64,000 bases of DNA, taken from the NCBI GenBank assembly GCA_032158125.1, contig JASKOT010000001.1:124001-188000 (forward strand), read 5' to 3'. The position numbers and the translations under genes are program-made. The DNA comes from Papiliotrema nemorosa (Eukaryota > Basidiomycota > Tremellomycetes > Tremellales > Rhynchogastremaceae). Positions 11,231 to 20,956 of the stretch are shown here, one piece after another (within the stretch, counting starts at the first letter, position 1; every line of letters begins with the position of its first letter). The notes below the pieces were generated by a model. The model was not told the origin of the DNA, made no database searches, and saw only the letters and a list, made by a program, of their open reading frames with translations.

Positions 11231-13162
11231 ATGGCCGGTCTCTTCGACGTCCTCTTTCGTGGTCTTACCGGACTTGACCGAAACGCTCAGACCATCGACA
11301 GCACTAAGGAGGTAAGCGTCCGTTGGTTATATACTGTATCTGGTGCAGTGCTGATGAATGCAGACTAGGCAAGGCGAAAGCAACAGGGACTCAGAAACTG
11401 ACCACCTCGCCACTCGACCCGCTGCTTCGCCTCATAAAGAGGAAGAGGAAGAGCCGATTCTCGAGCCAGAAGATGTCCTTCCAACCATGATGACTCCCTT
11501 TCATGCTTCCGTATACTCGAAGAAGACTGGCTCTTCGGGCTCCTTCAACACCTCAAGAAGCCTCTCTACGCCGGGAGCTCTCTCTACCCCCGGTGTGGAC
11601 ATCTCGTTTGGTCCGCAGTCACCCACCTTTGTCACTCGACGAAAGAATGTCCACGAGGGAGGTGTTCAGCTCAAGGTCCCCGAAAACTCTCCTATGTCGT
11701 TTTTTGGTACTCAATACCAGTCTACCCCCATCGCCATCCGACATCCAGACGGCTCGCTTGAAGAGGTGGATCAGGTGCTGGTCCCTTCGGAAGAACCCGT
11801 TACCGATTGGCGAAAAGAACAAGTCAAGTACATGCGACGAGCTCGATTGAGCAACGCATACGAGACCAAAGGGATCCCTACGTTCAATGGACCCCTCTCT
11901 CTACCCTACGCTCGAAACCCTAGGTGAGTCGAGATGTTGGACGTCGCTGACAGTAGCGGAGTGGACGCGATCCTTGCGGACGATTCCGCTTACCTTACCC
12001 ACGTATTTGGTCTGCGACGTGGCAACCATCTCAAGGTCCATCCTACCGGGACTCTACAGGTCACCGCTGATGGATCGACCAAGTTTACCCCGGACTACGC
12101 CAAAATGACAGGTGAGGACGATAAAGCGCCGTCCGTCCGACCTCTGGTTATTCGGGAGCCTCACCAAGTCATTGGCATCCGGCAAGACACCACCTCTGCC
12201 GCCAAAGATGTTCCTCGAAACTCTTCCGAGCTAACCGACACCAAATCCAAGGCTGTGGAGATCAAGGTGAGCCCGCTCCGACCGAAAGCTGATAGCAGGC
12301 GCCCAAGGATTCCGCGATTGCAAAGGAAACTGCAGACGCCCTCAAAGCCTCCTCCCCCATCCTCCGAACCGAGTCACCGGCCACTCAGCTATCTGAACCA
12401 GCAAATGACCCATTCAATGCGCTCTTTGACCAGGCAATCGCCAATGCCACTCGTCATCAGTCAGACGCTGCCGACTTCAACATGCGAAGCGGAGCCAATA
12501 CTAAATCGGTTCCACCCACTCGAGCGACCTACCAGGACCTTCTGTCGCTTTGGAAGGCGTCCAATGAAGCGTACGCTCGACTTCCGGACGATCCCACCCC
12601 CCTCGTTCCGCCCAAAAGAGTCGTCTCAGATGACATCTCTCGATTTGGCACCCCTACTGCGTGGTCCACTCCTGCCCGAGCATCTGCTCCTACTACCCCT
12701 GGAACCAAGGGGACGAAAGCTGATGCTGCGAAGACTTGGCGAAACAAGCCACAGAACCGAATGTCCAGTCTCAACGATGCCTCCACGGGATCAAACGATT
12801 CCTCTAACGATTCGATGACCATTGACGAACTCTTTGACAAGTTCTCCACCGACGAAAAGGTGGGCGAAAGACTTGGCTTTAGCTGATCTCAGGAAGCTAC
12901 CCCTCCCAAGGTCTCTTTCAAGTCGCCTTTGGTCATGAGCGATCCCGCGATCAAGGAATCCTCCACTACCCCTATCAAACCCGTTCTGAAAGCCAAGGGT
13001 CGATCGCCGCTTGGAGAGATGGCCGGCATTCTCAACGCCACGCCCATGAAGGCTGTTTCCGCCAAGGGGACCCCAGGCGCTGGAAAGCACTTGAAGACTA
13101 AGGCCGATGTGGCTCCGAAGGGTCATACCGCCAAGTCAAAGGGCAAGGCAAAGGAAGCGTAG
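11231..13162 (+). CDS. Unidentified Ser/Thr/Pro-rich protein with many Thr-Pro sites
   Basis: I do not recognise the family. Exons at 11231-11311, 11364-about 11925, about 11954-12268, about 12300-12858 and 12893-13162 join in frame with short consensus introns, giving roughly 590 residues. The N-terminus MAGLFDVLFRGLTG is hydrophobic to amphipathic, and the rest is mostly disordered. Several Thr-Pro clusters (SLSTPGALSTPGVD, FGTPTAWSTPARASAPTTPG) look like sites for proline-directed kinases such as CDK. Two more ordered-looking stretches occur: DWRKEQVKYMRRARLSNAYE and a short acidic helix DSMTIDELFDKFS. The tail is Lys/Ala/Gly-rich (KGKAKEA at the end). A spindle, cytoskeletal or cell-cycle role is possible, but nothing proves it. 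Confidence 0.7.
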
Positions 13163-13686
13163 GTATGAAGAGTTGTGTCATGTTTGAAAACCAAGGCGTC
13201 TCTGCGTAGACCTCGGGAGGGGATGAGGGGAGATGTCAAGTATATTCCACAGCAGTCCATATGGTAGATAGGTCGCCGATTATGATATATGCATTGAGCA
13301 ATTGTACATTACAGGTCTAACTGTTTCCCTTAAGCATACCTCTACACTCGGCTAAAAGATCGTGTGAAGAGGAATAGAAAGGGATACGCATGACCAATCT
13401 TGTTGGTCAAGTCGCTTGGATTTGCTTTTGGCGACTTTTTGACCCCATAGCCTGGAGCATGGCAGGCTAAGGGGCTTCGAAAGTGCCAGAGGAGGGTGGT
13501 GAATGATTAGAGGCGGGCCTGCATGTAGAGCAGAGTGAGGTGTACCTGCGTCAATAAGCCAAAAGCAAGATTAGTGGTCTGAAGGCGATACGCCAGACTT
13601 GTGTGTCGCCGAGAAACTTCAGACAAATGCATGGATGGCATCAACTGCTCGTCAGATGATTCGTTTTTTGTTAAACTGATACACAC
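13163..13686. other. Convergent intergenic region
   Basis: About 520 bases between the ends of two genes that run toward each other. It should carry both 3' ends and polyadenylation sites. I see no extra gene. Confidence 0.5.
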
Positions 13687-14562
13687 CTATACATTACGTG
13701 TACCCCTTGGTCGATCACCACCGATTCTGATCGGTGTCCTATCCTCGACTTTGACTATCAACCTGGTGAATTCGGCTCCTTCTGGACCCGTCATGGCTGC
13801 CGCGACAGCTTCCCTCCCAGCGCCCATCAGTCCATTAAACACCACGCAAAGCTGGACTTGATTATCCCTGGAATACTCCAAGACCCTCTCGAAAGTTTTG
13901 AGTGCAGCTTGATGAGCCGCCTCGTATGAACTTCTATTCGACTTCTTGAACGTCTTGTCCGTGCCAGCGGTGATTGTCCCAAAGACATTCCCTTTTGAAT
14001 CGACAAAAGAGAGATGGACATTGTTTCGAGTACACTTGATGTGTAGTATATGGGTGACTCGACGGGTTTTACCAATGGGGTTGGTCTTGGTATTGGGTCC
14101 GCTATCTGCCGATGCGTGTGTGGGGATATCGAGAGGTTCAATAGGAGAGTATCGGAGTGGTGGAGCGTCGTCTTTTGATCGACGTGTGGGTGAAGGGGTG
14201 GTGGAAGCGGGAGGGGCGGTGGGGTTTACGGTGGATCGAGGGATGAACCCAGGGATGGGTTGTGCGGTAGGTGGTGTGGGAGTAGGATATGGGACTCCAT
14301 CAGCAGCTGGGGTGGATGAGGCAGAAGAGGTTGGGTCGGCGGAAGGTTCTCCTTGAGCCAAATGAGGCGGGGCATCGATGGTCATGGTACTAGACCCGGA
14401 CCCGGGTTTGGGTTTCGGTCGGAAATTGTCCAGTCGCGGTCGAGTAAAGTCCAACCCGTGTCGCGAGGACGAAGCAAAGTTGGCCGTACATATCCTAGAC
14501 GAGGAAGTCTTGGATGAGATCCTCAGAGATGTTGTGAGGGCGTTGCGCAGAGGAGTGGACAT
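13687..14562 (-). CDS. Mitochondrial small-subunit ribosomal protein uS11m
   Basis: A single uninterrupted frame of 291 residues. The N-terminus (MSTPLRNALTTSLRISSKTS) is basic, rich in Ser/Thr and free of acidic residues, as expected for a mitochondrial presequence. A Pro/Thr/Ser-rich linker of about 110 residues follows. The last 130 residues are a clear uS11 domain: HILHIKCTRNNVHLSFVD, GTITAGTDKTFKKSNRSSYE, AAHQAAL, the Gly-rich loop GAGREA and the terminal RTPIRIGGDRPRGTRNV, which corresponds to the rRNA-binding tail of bacterial S11. It builds the platform of the mitoribosome small subunit. The long linker is unusual compared with bacterial S11 but common in fungal mitoribosomal proteins. 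Confidence 0.93.
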   Translation of the reverse strand: MSTPLRNALTTSLRISSKTSSSRICTANFASSSRHGLDFTRPRLDNFRPKPKPGSGSSTMTIDAPPHLAQGEPSADPTSSASSTPAADGVPYPTPTPPTAQPIPGFIPRSTVNPTAPPASTTPSPTRRSKDDAPPLRYSPIEPLDIPTHASADSGPNTKTNPIGKTRRVTHILHIKCTRNNVHLSFVDSKGNVFGTITAGTDKTFKKSNRSSYEAAHQAALKTFERVLEYSRDNQVQLCVVFNGLMGAGREAVAAAMTGPEGAEFTRLIVKVEDRTPIRIGGDRPRGTRNV

Positions 14563-15068
14563 GGTAGATGAGTTGATGACTGAGTGCGAGGTGGAAGCTC
14601 AGAAACGAGACGAGTGAGTTTGGGTCGGAATTTCGCAGAGGACCGCTGGATCAGGTCACGTGGCGATATCCCGAATCATTCGTCGCTTCCTACTCGAGGC
14701 AGAACTGGTTTGTTGCGCGCTGCGCTGCGTATCACTCCAGGGGAGGTTTACAGAGCAGAAGCATCTTCTTTCTATGCGATGGAATGGTACAACCATGTCT
14801 CCGTGCCGTGAACGCTGAGCTAATCTCCACATTTCTGTCGAATCAACCAACAAGGCCAGTTCCTTCCTGCATCTCATCAAAGCTTACATGTGGGCTTCCC
14901 GTCTCCTGATAAATGACAAGCTCACTGACAGCTTGATGCGAAGCTCAAAAGCATCCAAATTCACCTCGACACAGGAAGGGAGAGTAAGTAAGGGGGTAAA
15001 CATTTATATAATTGTTGACAACTTGGCGGCGACCGTTGCGATTTTAGCTGAAATCACGTGCAAAAATT
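14563..15068. other. Intergenic region between uS11m and tRNA-Thr
   Basis: About 500 bases with the promoter of the minus-strand uS11m gene on one side and an AT-rich stretch just before the tRNA on the other. No other gene is supported. Confidence 0.5.
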
Positions 15069-15158
15069 GCCCTCGTAGTATAGTGGCTATTATTTCTCAC
15101 TCGTATTTATCTTGATATACGCATGAGACGGTCACCTGTTCGAATCAGGTCGTGGGCA
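15069..15158 (+). tRNA. tRNA-Thr (anticodon CGT) with a 17-base intron
   Basis: The cloverleaf can be drawn by hand. Acceptor arms are GCCCTCG and CGTGGGC with discriminator A at 15158; the anticodon stem is TCTCA/TGAGA; the T stem is ACCTG/CAGGT around loop TTCGAAT. Anticodon CGT is at 15102-15104 and the intron 15106-15122 lies at the canonical 37/38 site. Intron bases ATACG can pair with the anticodon region CGTAT, as in other eukaryotic pre-tRNAs. Removing the intron leaves 73 bases. The A box TAGTATAGTGG and B box TGTTCGAATCA fit RNA polymerase III signals. G1-C72, C2-G71 and anticodon G35/U36 are the known yeast tRNA-Thr identity features. Oddities: a T-T mismatch in the acceptor stem and another in the D stem. 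Confidence 0.85.
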
Positions 15159-15161
15159 ATG

Positions 15162-15166
15162 TTTTT
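15162..15166 (+). terminator. RNA polymerase III terminator (T5)
   Basis: A run of five T begins four bases after the last tRNA base, the usual place for Pol III termination. Confidence 0.75.
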
Positions 15167-15374
15167 GGCTTCCAAGGCTTCCCATCGTGGACTTCTGGCG
15201 TCGGATGCTGCATATAACCATGTAAGGGATGCGAGGGGTACAAAATATGCTGCGAGGAGGTGATGTATCCGTGGGAGGCGTGATGTGTGACTGGACGATT
15301 CAATAGGTGGAGGTTGTCGGAATCTGACATTTCGAGGTAGACGCGTGTTAATTGTTCTCCTCGTCGCACGCATC

Positions 15375-16247
15375 ATGAACGATCCAACAGCCACTCTTTT
15401 CGCTCCTGTGCCCCGATATCTGCTCGAGTCAGACTCTGAAGATGAGTCTGAAATCACATCAGGCGCAGGACCGTCCCGACCAAAGATCCAGGTACAAGCG
15501 CAACCCTACTTTATTCGAGGTCTCGACGACAGGTCTTTCGACCAAGTCATCATTGGTGTTGGACAGGCTGGGAGGTATTTGAGCAGGAAGCTAGGACCGA
15601 GCTCAAGTAGTATCAAGGTGGAACGAGGGGACGAGGTGGTAGGGGAGGGTAGTGTCATGGAAGGAGTTTTGTCACTCTCGGTCAAGGAGTTGGATCATCC
15701 ACATATCTGGGACCTCGCCAAGGCGTTGCGACATACTATCAAGGCATCAACATGGTGCGTGACTTGATGCTGTATACAAGATGAGAGGTCAAGACTGATG
15801 TTCAGGATCATCGTGACGACCTATCTCCCGGCAATGTACATCCCTCATCCCCGTTCAACACTGCCCAAAACCCCTCCTATTCGATACATATCGACTCAAC
15901 CCGTGAACCTCCCTGATTCAGTAGCCAAGCTCGAATCGCCCAATTTTGCCAGTGGACTTCCGGCTGCTCTGGCGTCACTTGCGATACATCCTTCATCGTC
16001 TGGTCCACCGACGACCATTGTGTCTCTCCCATTACCCCTCTCGGAATTACCTAGCGCGTCCTTTACCAAGGCTTTGACGGCACTCTTGCCCGGCATTGGT
16101 AGATTTATATCAGCACGGGAAGGGGATCGGACGGCGAGATGGGACGAGAATGATGATGAACCTTTCGAAGCTCCCGGTATGGGTGCTGGAAAGAGGTCTA
16201 AAACGACCCCGCTGACCAAGGAGGATGTGGGGAGCATGTACATGTAG
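15375..16247 (+). CDS. Possible proteasome assembly chaperone 1 (Pba1/PAC1-like)
   Basis: Two exons, 15375-15754 and 15806-16247, join in frame (TG|G giving Trp), about 273 residues. The N-terminus is acidic (SDSEDESE). Alternating beta-strand-like segments (QVIIGVGQAG, IIVTTYLPAMYIP, TIVSLPLPLSELP) resemble the proteasome-chaperone fold. The protein ends GSMYM, which fits the HbYX motif (hydrophobic-Tyr-any) used by Pba1 to dock into the proteasome alpha ring. No single motif is decisive, so the family call is tentative; otherwise it is a conserved hypothetical protein. It starts 216 bases after the tRNA gene on the same strand. Confidence 0.5.
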
Positions 16248-16519
16248 CATCGGTAGTCCACGAATGATCGTACATGACGACGATGTGACGCATACGGTCG
16301 CTGTTGTGCACGGCATGTTGTTGATCGTCGCCTGTGTCGCTGAGTCAGCATCAGAGGTGAAGAGGAAAACCCGCGTGCTGATTCAGCGGAGCTCGTGGCG
16401 ATTGACCTTTCAAAGTCATCAACGAGAAATATAAAGGCACTCCGAACGAAGCACCATGCATGCATCGATCGACTCAAAGCACTCACTAGCGAAACATCTT
16501 GCAAGCTTCATCGTCCAGC

Positions 16520-17401
16520 ATGACCCGGCCAATGTACAAAGATATCTCGGTATCTAATGGGGTTACAATCCACTATGTCGAAGCTGGCGTTTCATCCCCG
16601 ACCAAGCCTACTCTGCTCCTCTTACACGGCTTCCCATCTTCTTCCAACCAGTTCCGTAACTTCATTCCCCTTCTCGCGGAGCACATACATGTCATCGCTC
16701 CAGATCTGCCTGGATTTGGCTTCACAAAGCCGCCCCAAGGGTATCAACACACATTTGACAACATGGCCCAAACTGTCGGTCTTCTTCTTGACGAACTGAA
16801 GATCACCCGAGTCATCGCGTACGTGTTCGATTATGGATCTCCGACAGCATTCCGACTTGCGCTCAAACGACTCGACCTCATACAAGGTCTCATCACCCAG
16901 AATGGAAATGCGTACGTCGAGGGTCTAGGATCCGACTTTTGGGCTCCATTGCAAGAATGGTGGTCGACCAGTGACCCTTCACACGCTCAACGAGAGGTAG
17001 TTCGATCCGGTGCGTTGAACCTCGAAGCGACCAAATGGCAATACACCCAAGGGACCCCTCGACACCTCCTCGACAACTTGGACCCGGTGACTTGGACGTA
17101 TGATCACCTGCTCAACCTCGCCTCACCGGAACAACAAGAGATCCAATTGGACCTATTCTGGGATTATCAGAACAATATCAAGTTATATCCCCGGTTCCAA
17201 GGATGGTTGAGGACCGGTATACCTGTATTAGCGGTCTGGGGTAAAGGAGATTTGTGTTTCGTTCCGGAGGGCGCGGAAGCGTACAAGCGGGACGCCAAGG
17301 ATGTCAGTGTAGAATTGTTAGACGGGGGGCATTTCTTGTTGGAGAGTCACGGCGAGGAGGTAGCTCGGCGAGTGATCAGTTTCATCAAGAGGTTTGAGTA
17401 G
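16520..17401 (+). CDS. Alpha/beta hydrolase, epoxide hydrolase/haloalkane dehalogenase-like
   Basis: A 293-residue intronless gene with every catalytic element in place. LLLLHGFPSSSNQFR gives the oxyanion-hole HGFP motif; VFDYGSP is the nucleophile elbow with Asp as nucleophile, which separates it from Ser esterases; VWGKGDLCF supplies the acid region and GGHFLLE the catalytic His. An Asp nucleophile implies hydrolysis of epoxides or C-halogen bonds through an ester intermediate. The start at 16520 (MTRPMYKD) is the first ATG in frame near the conserved beta-strand. It lacks introns in a region where nearly all genes have several, and it closely resembles bacterial relatives in motif style, so an old bacterial origin is possible. 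The natural substrate is unknown. Confidence 0.85.
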   Translation: MTRPMYKDISVSNGVTIHYVEAGVSSPTKPTLLLLHGFPSSSNQFRNFIPLLAEHIHVIAPDLPGFGFTKPPQGYQHTFDNMAQTVGLLLDELKITRVIAYVFDYGSPTAFRLALKRLDLIQGLITQNGNAYVEGLGSDFWAPLQEWWSTSDPSHAQREVVRSGALNLEATKWQYTQGTPRHLLDNLDPVTWTYDHLLNLASPEQQEIQLDLFWDYQNNIKLYPRFQGWLRTGIPVLAVWGKGDLCFVPEGAEAYKRDAKDVSVELLDGGHFLLESHGEEVARRVISFIKRFE

Positions 17402-18228
17402 CGACTGGTCGGGTCAGAATGGAGTCCATGCCTGTTAATTGACTGCACTCTTCAGTGGAGAGGGTCGGATGATGCAATTCCGCGACCGGAGCAACGCGTC
17501 AATACCCCTCTTGTGCTGCACACACACACTTGGACATGAAACGTCAGGAGCTTAGTCTAGTCCCACCATATGCAGCATTCTGAATATTCTGGATGCAAGC
17601 AACCATGGTTCGCGGTCCACTAACATCCTCGAGCCCGGAGCGAGACTCTCCATTCCGGACAAAACCGCTCCTTTCAAGGACATCGGCATTATTCGGTGTA
17701 GCCGAGTACAAGGTCAGACTCGAGAGATTCGAAACACCAGTGGCCAGTCCGACAAAACCGACCAGCGCCGGGACACGGAGATTTGACAAACTCCATGGTC
17801 CCTGGGGTCTCGCGCCTAGATGGAGAGGGGTGGGGCACCCCATGAGCGGAATTGGTTGAAAGATCTAGCGACGCATTCGATAAACGGTGATTTCGAACGG
17901 TCCAGCTCGACATCCTCGTTGTTCCGGCCTCCCGATCGTTCACGATGCCTCTCGTAGGTATATATGCAGCAGCTGACACTTCCATGAGATACATCCATCC
18001 CATTCTCAGTCTCTCCCAACTTGATTCTACCCCGACTCACCTTGTATACAGCTTGATCCCTTTCAGCCATGTGAGTAGATGTTCCAGACTGCCCCGCACT
18101 CTCCCCCCCTCACATCGGCAACCTGTTCTAGCCGGCCGGGTCATGCCAGTCTCATCGCGTGACTCTCTTTTGGTAACACTTCAATCCACCTCGACCTACA
18201 TACATATACCAGCGACCCCGCTTGAAGC
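17402..18228. promoter_or_regulatory. Long promoter region of the PEP carboxykinase gene
   Basis: An 827-base region upstream of PCK1 holding the 3' end of the hydrolase mRNA and presumably the carbon-source control sites. I could not match a clear CSRE/Cat8-type element. A 99-codon minus-strand frame crosses it without any recognisable feature. Confidence 0.5.
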
Positions 18229-20028
18229 ATGACTGACTCGTCAGCTACCATGCCTGCTAAACAACATCACCACGACGAGCACGAGTTTCTCGGAAAAGAG
18301 CTCAAATACTTCTCCCAAGCCGGTTTCGACCTGGATAGGATCCACATCAAGGTGAGTCCCGTGTCTCTACCACAAAGGGAGCAGTACTAACAACCAGCGA
18401 AACGCTCCCATCGCCTCATTGTACGAAGACGCCATCCTGAATGAGGGCGCAGTCATCTCATCAAATGGTGCCTTGATCAACTTCTCTGGAAAGAAGACTG
18501 GTCGATCACCGAAAGACAAGCGAATCGTCTTTGAAGATGGAAGCAAGGATGAGATTTGGTGGGGTCCTGTCAATATCAAGATGGAGTGAGTCTGACCTTC
18601 TTCGCGTCTGAAGGTAGCGCTGACTTGTAGCGAGCACACTTTCGAGATCAACCGAGAACGAGCCATCGACTACCTGAATACCCGAGAAAACGTCTACGTC
18701 TTTGACGGATTCGCTGGATGGGATCCAAAATACCGAATCAAAGTTCGAGTCATTGCTTCCCGAGCCTACCACGCATTGTTCATGGTATGTTGATATTTAT
18801 TTCAGTGTACAGTGGCGCTGACATCCAGCACAACATGTTGATCCGACCCACCGCTGAGGAGCTGGCCAACTTTGGCGAGCCCGACTTTATCATCTACAAC
18901 GCCGGTCAATTCCCTGCCAACCGATTCACCACCGGTATGACCTCTACCACCTCTGTCGAGATCAACTTCAAGCGAATGGAGATGGTCATTCTCGGTACAG
19001 AGTACGCTGGAGAGATGAAGAAGGGTATCTTCTCCGTCATGCACTACCTCCAACCCGTCAAATTCGGTCAACTCTCCCTCCACTCCTCTGCCAACCAAGC
19101 CAAGGGCGACAACGGCGACGTCACATTGTTCTTTGGTCTCTCTGGTACCGGTAAAACCACCCTTTCTGCCGACCCCAACCGATTGTTGATCGGTGACGAC
19201 GAGCACGTCTGGTCAGATACCGGTGTCTTCAACATTGAAGGTGGTTGTTACGCCAAGACAATCAACCTTTCAGCCGAGAAGGAGCCTGAGATCTTCGGTG
19301 CCATCAAGTTCGGATCCATCCTCGAGAATGTCGTTTACAACCCCGCAGACCGAGTACCCGACTACGACGATGTCAGCATTACCGAGAACACTCGATGTGC
19401 CTACCCCATCGAATACATCCCCAACGCCAAGATCCCTTGTATCGCCGACCGACAACCTTCCAACATCATCATGCTTTGTTGCGACGCTTTCGGTGTCCTC
19501 CCACCTGTTTCCAGGTTGACACCCGAGCAAGCTTCCTACCACTTTATCGCTGGATACACCTCCAAGACTCCGGGTACCGAGGACGGTATCGTCGAGCCAT
19601 CCCCCACCTTCTCCACATGTTACGGTCAACCCTTCATTGTCCTCCACCCAGGTCGATACGCCAAGATGCTTGCTGAGCGAATGTCCGCCAACAAGGTCGA
19701 CTGTTGGCTCATCAACACTGGTTGGACCGGTGGTAAATTCGGTACCGGGAAACGATGTCCCCTCAAGTACACTCGAGCCATCGTCGACGCCATCCACAAT
19801 GGCAAACTCGCTCAAGCAGAGTTTGAAAACTTCCCCATCTTCAACCTCTCCATCCCCAAGGCTGTCGAGGGTGTTCCATCTGAGATCTTGCACCCTGCTC
19901 GAGTTTGGCCCGACACCAAGGCATTCGAGACTGAGCTCAACAAGCTGGGTGGAATGTTCCAAAAGGCGTTTGAGAAGTACGAAGCGGATGTCGAGCCAAA
20001 GATCAAGGCTGCCGGACCGGTCTTCTAG
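18229..20028 (+). CDS. PCK1: Phosphoenolpyruvate carboxykinase (ATP-type)
   Basis: Converts oxaloacetate and ATP to phosphoenolpyruvate, the committed step of gluconeogenesis in the cytosol. Four exons (18229-18351, 18398-18585, 18631-18784, 18829-20028) give 554 residues, the normal length. Diagnostic motifs: TGRSPKDKR near the N-terminus, the P-loop [11 protein letters not shown], the metal-binding IGDDEHVW, then [15 protein letters not shown] and [10 protein letters not shown] segments. The codon choice in the last exon is strongly biased to C/G endings and the exon is long and unbroken, which suggests high expression. The gene is expected to be repressed by glucose, as in other fungi; that is family knowledge, not seen here. 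Confidence 0.97.
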
Positions 20029-20956
20029 ATGGGCGATTCACTAGATGTTGTTTTCTTGATTTGTAGGACAATCTCCACTTGTCCACCCCTCGTAAGGGTC
20101 GATCTCTCCCATTCTGCTATAGTAGTGCATCTATCTGTTTTTCATGTGCATGTATCGACCTCTTTCTCGCTTCTATTATTGTCATGTCCAGCAATAAGTA
20201 TGCTCCAATCGACCATGTATGCTGTATTCCAGACTTTTGACTACGGGAATCAGGACTGGACGAGGCGTGGTCGACGACTCTTGGTTGCTGCTCCAACGAT
20301 GATCAATATGATGAGGGGGACATTCCCCGTCGGCAGCCGACGTCATCCACCACTTCGGCCTCTTGGCTGAGTACAGACAAAATAATACTCGTCCGATTCA
20401 GAAAGATGCAGATGTACGATAGTTGTCCAGCTTCTCTCAATCTTGCACTCACTGTAGTCTCTGGTTGATACAGACTACCTTTTACCTCGAGACGCATAAT
20501 AAACGTTTTCGCACGACTAGACATATTTCCCCTTATCACCGCCACCCGAGACTCCAGCTGCGACGATAGACATCATCATTTTGGACCCTGAAGAAAACTG
20601 CGAAGGATTCCACCTCGCCCCCATATCTTTTAGGGGGGGATCTCTTAGCTGAGATCGACCTATTCCTCCTTTAAGACGCAAACATCGGCTGGACCGGCAG
20701 CATCCACAAGTCGTTGGTGTGCACAGCAGATCGAGGTGTTCGACGGGGTCAAACGTTTTTCAGCTGGTCGATTTACGAGCTTTTGTTCATCGGAGATTTT
20801 GGCCAGTCTGAAACGACACACCCTCGACATTGACCGGTATCGTGGCCTCATTGTGCTCGACACATCGCCTTGTCATATAGACCCAATAAGGGTTACCTCA
20901 AGTACGTGCATGCTCTTCTCTTCGACCACACATACTGGACAACCACTTATACCAGA
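20029..20956. other. Intergenic region between PCK1 and the TRP-like gene
   Basis: About 930 bases containing the PCK1 3' end and the promoter of the next gene. No coding or RNA gene is supported. A G-run near 20632 is the only sequence-level oddity. Confidence 0.5.

Noticed and set aside
16451..16472. ATGCATGCATCGATCGA repeat-like palindromes
   Set aside because: Short overlapping palindromes of common tetramers; no spacing or copy that suggests a site.
17544..17843. 99-codon minus-strand frame in the PCK1 promoter
   Set aside because: No recognisable feature, no splice-supported extension and located in a regulatory region.
19270..19962. 230-codon minus-strand open frame
   Set aside because: Antisense shadow of the biased PCK1 last exon; GC-rich third positions keep the opposite frame open.
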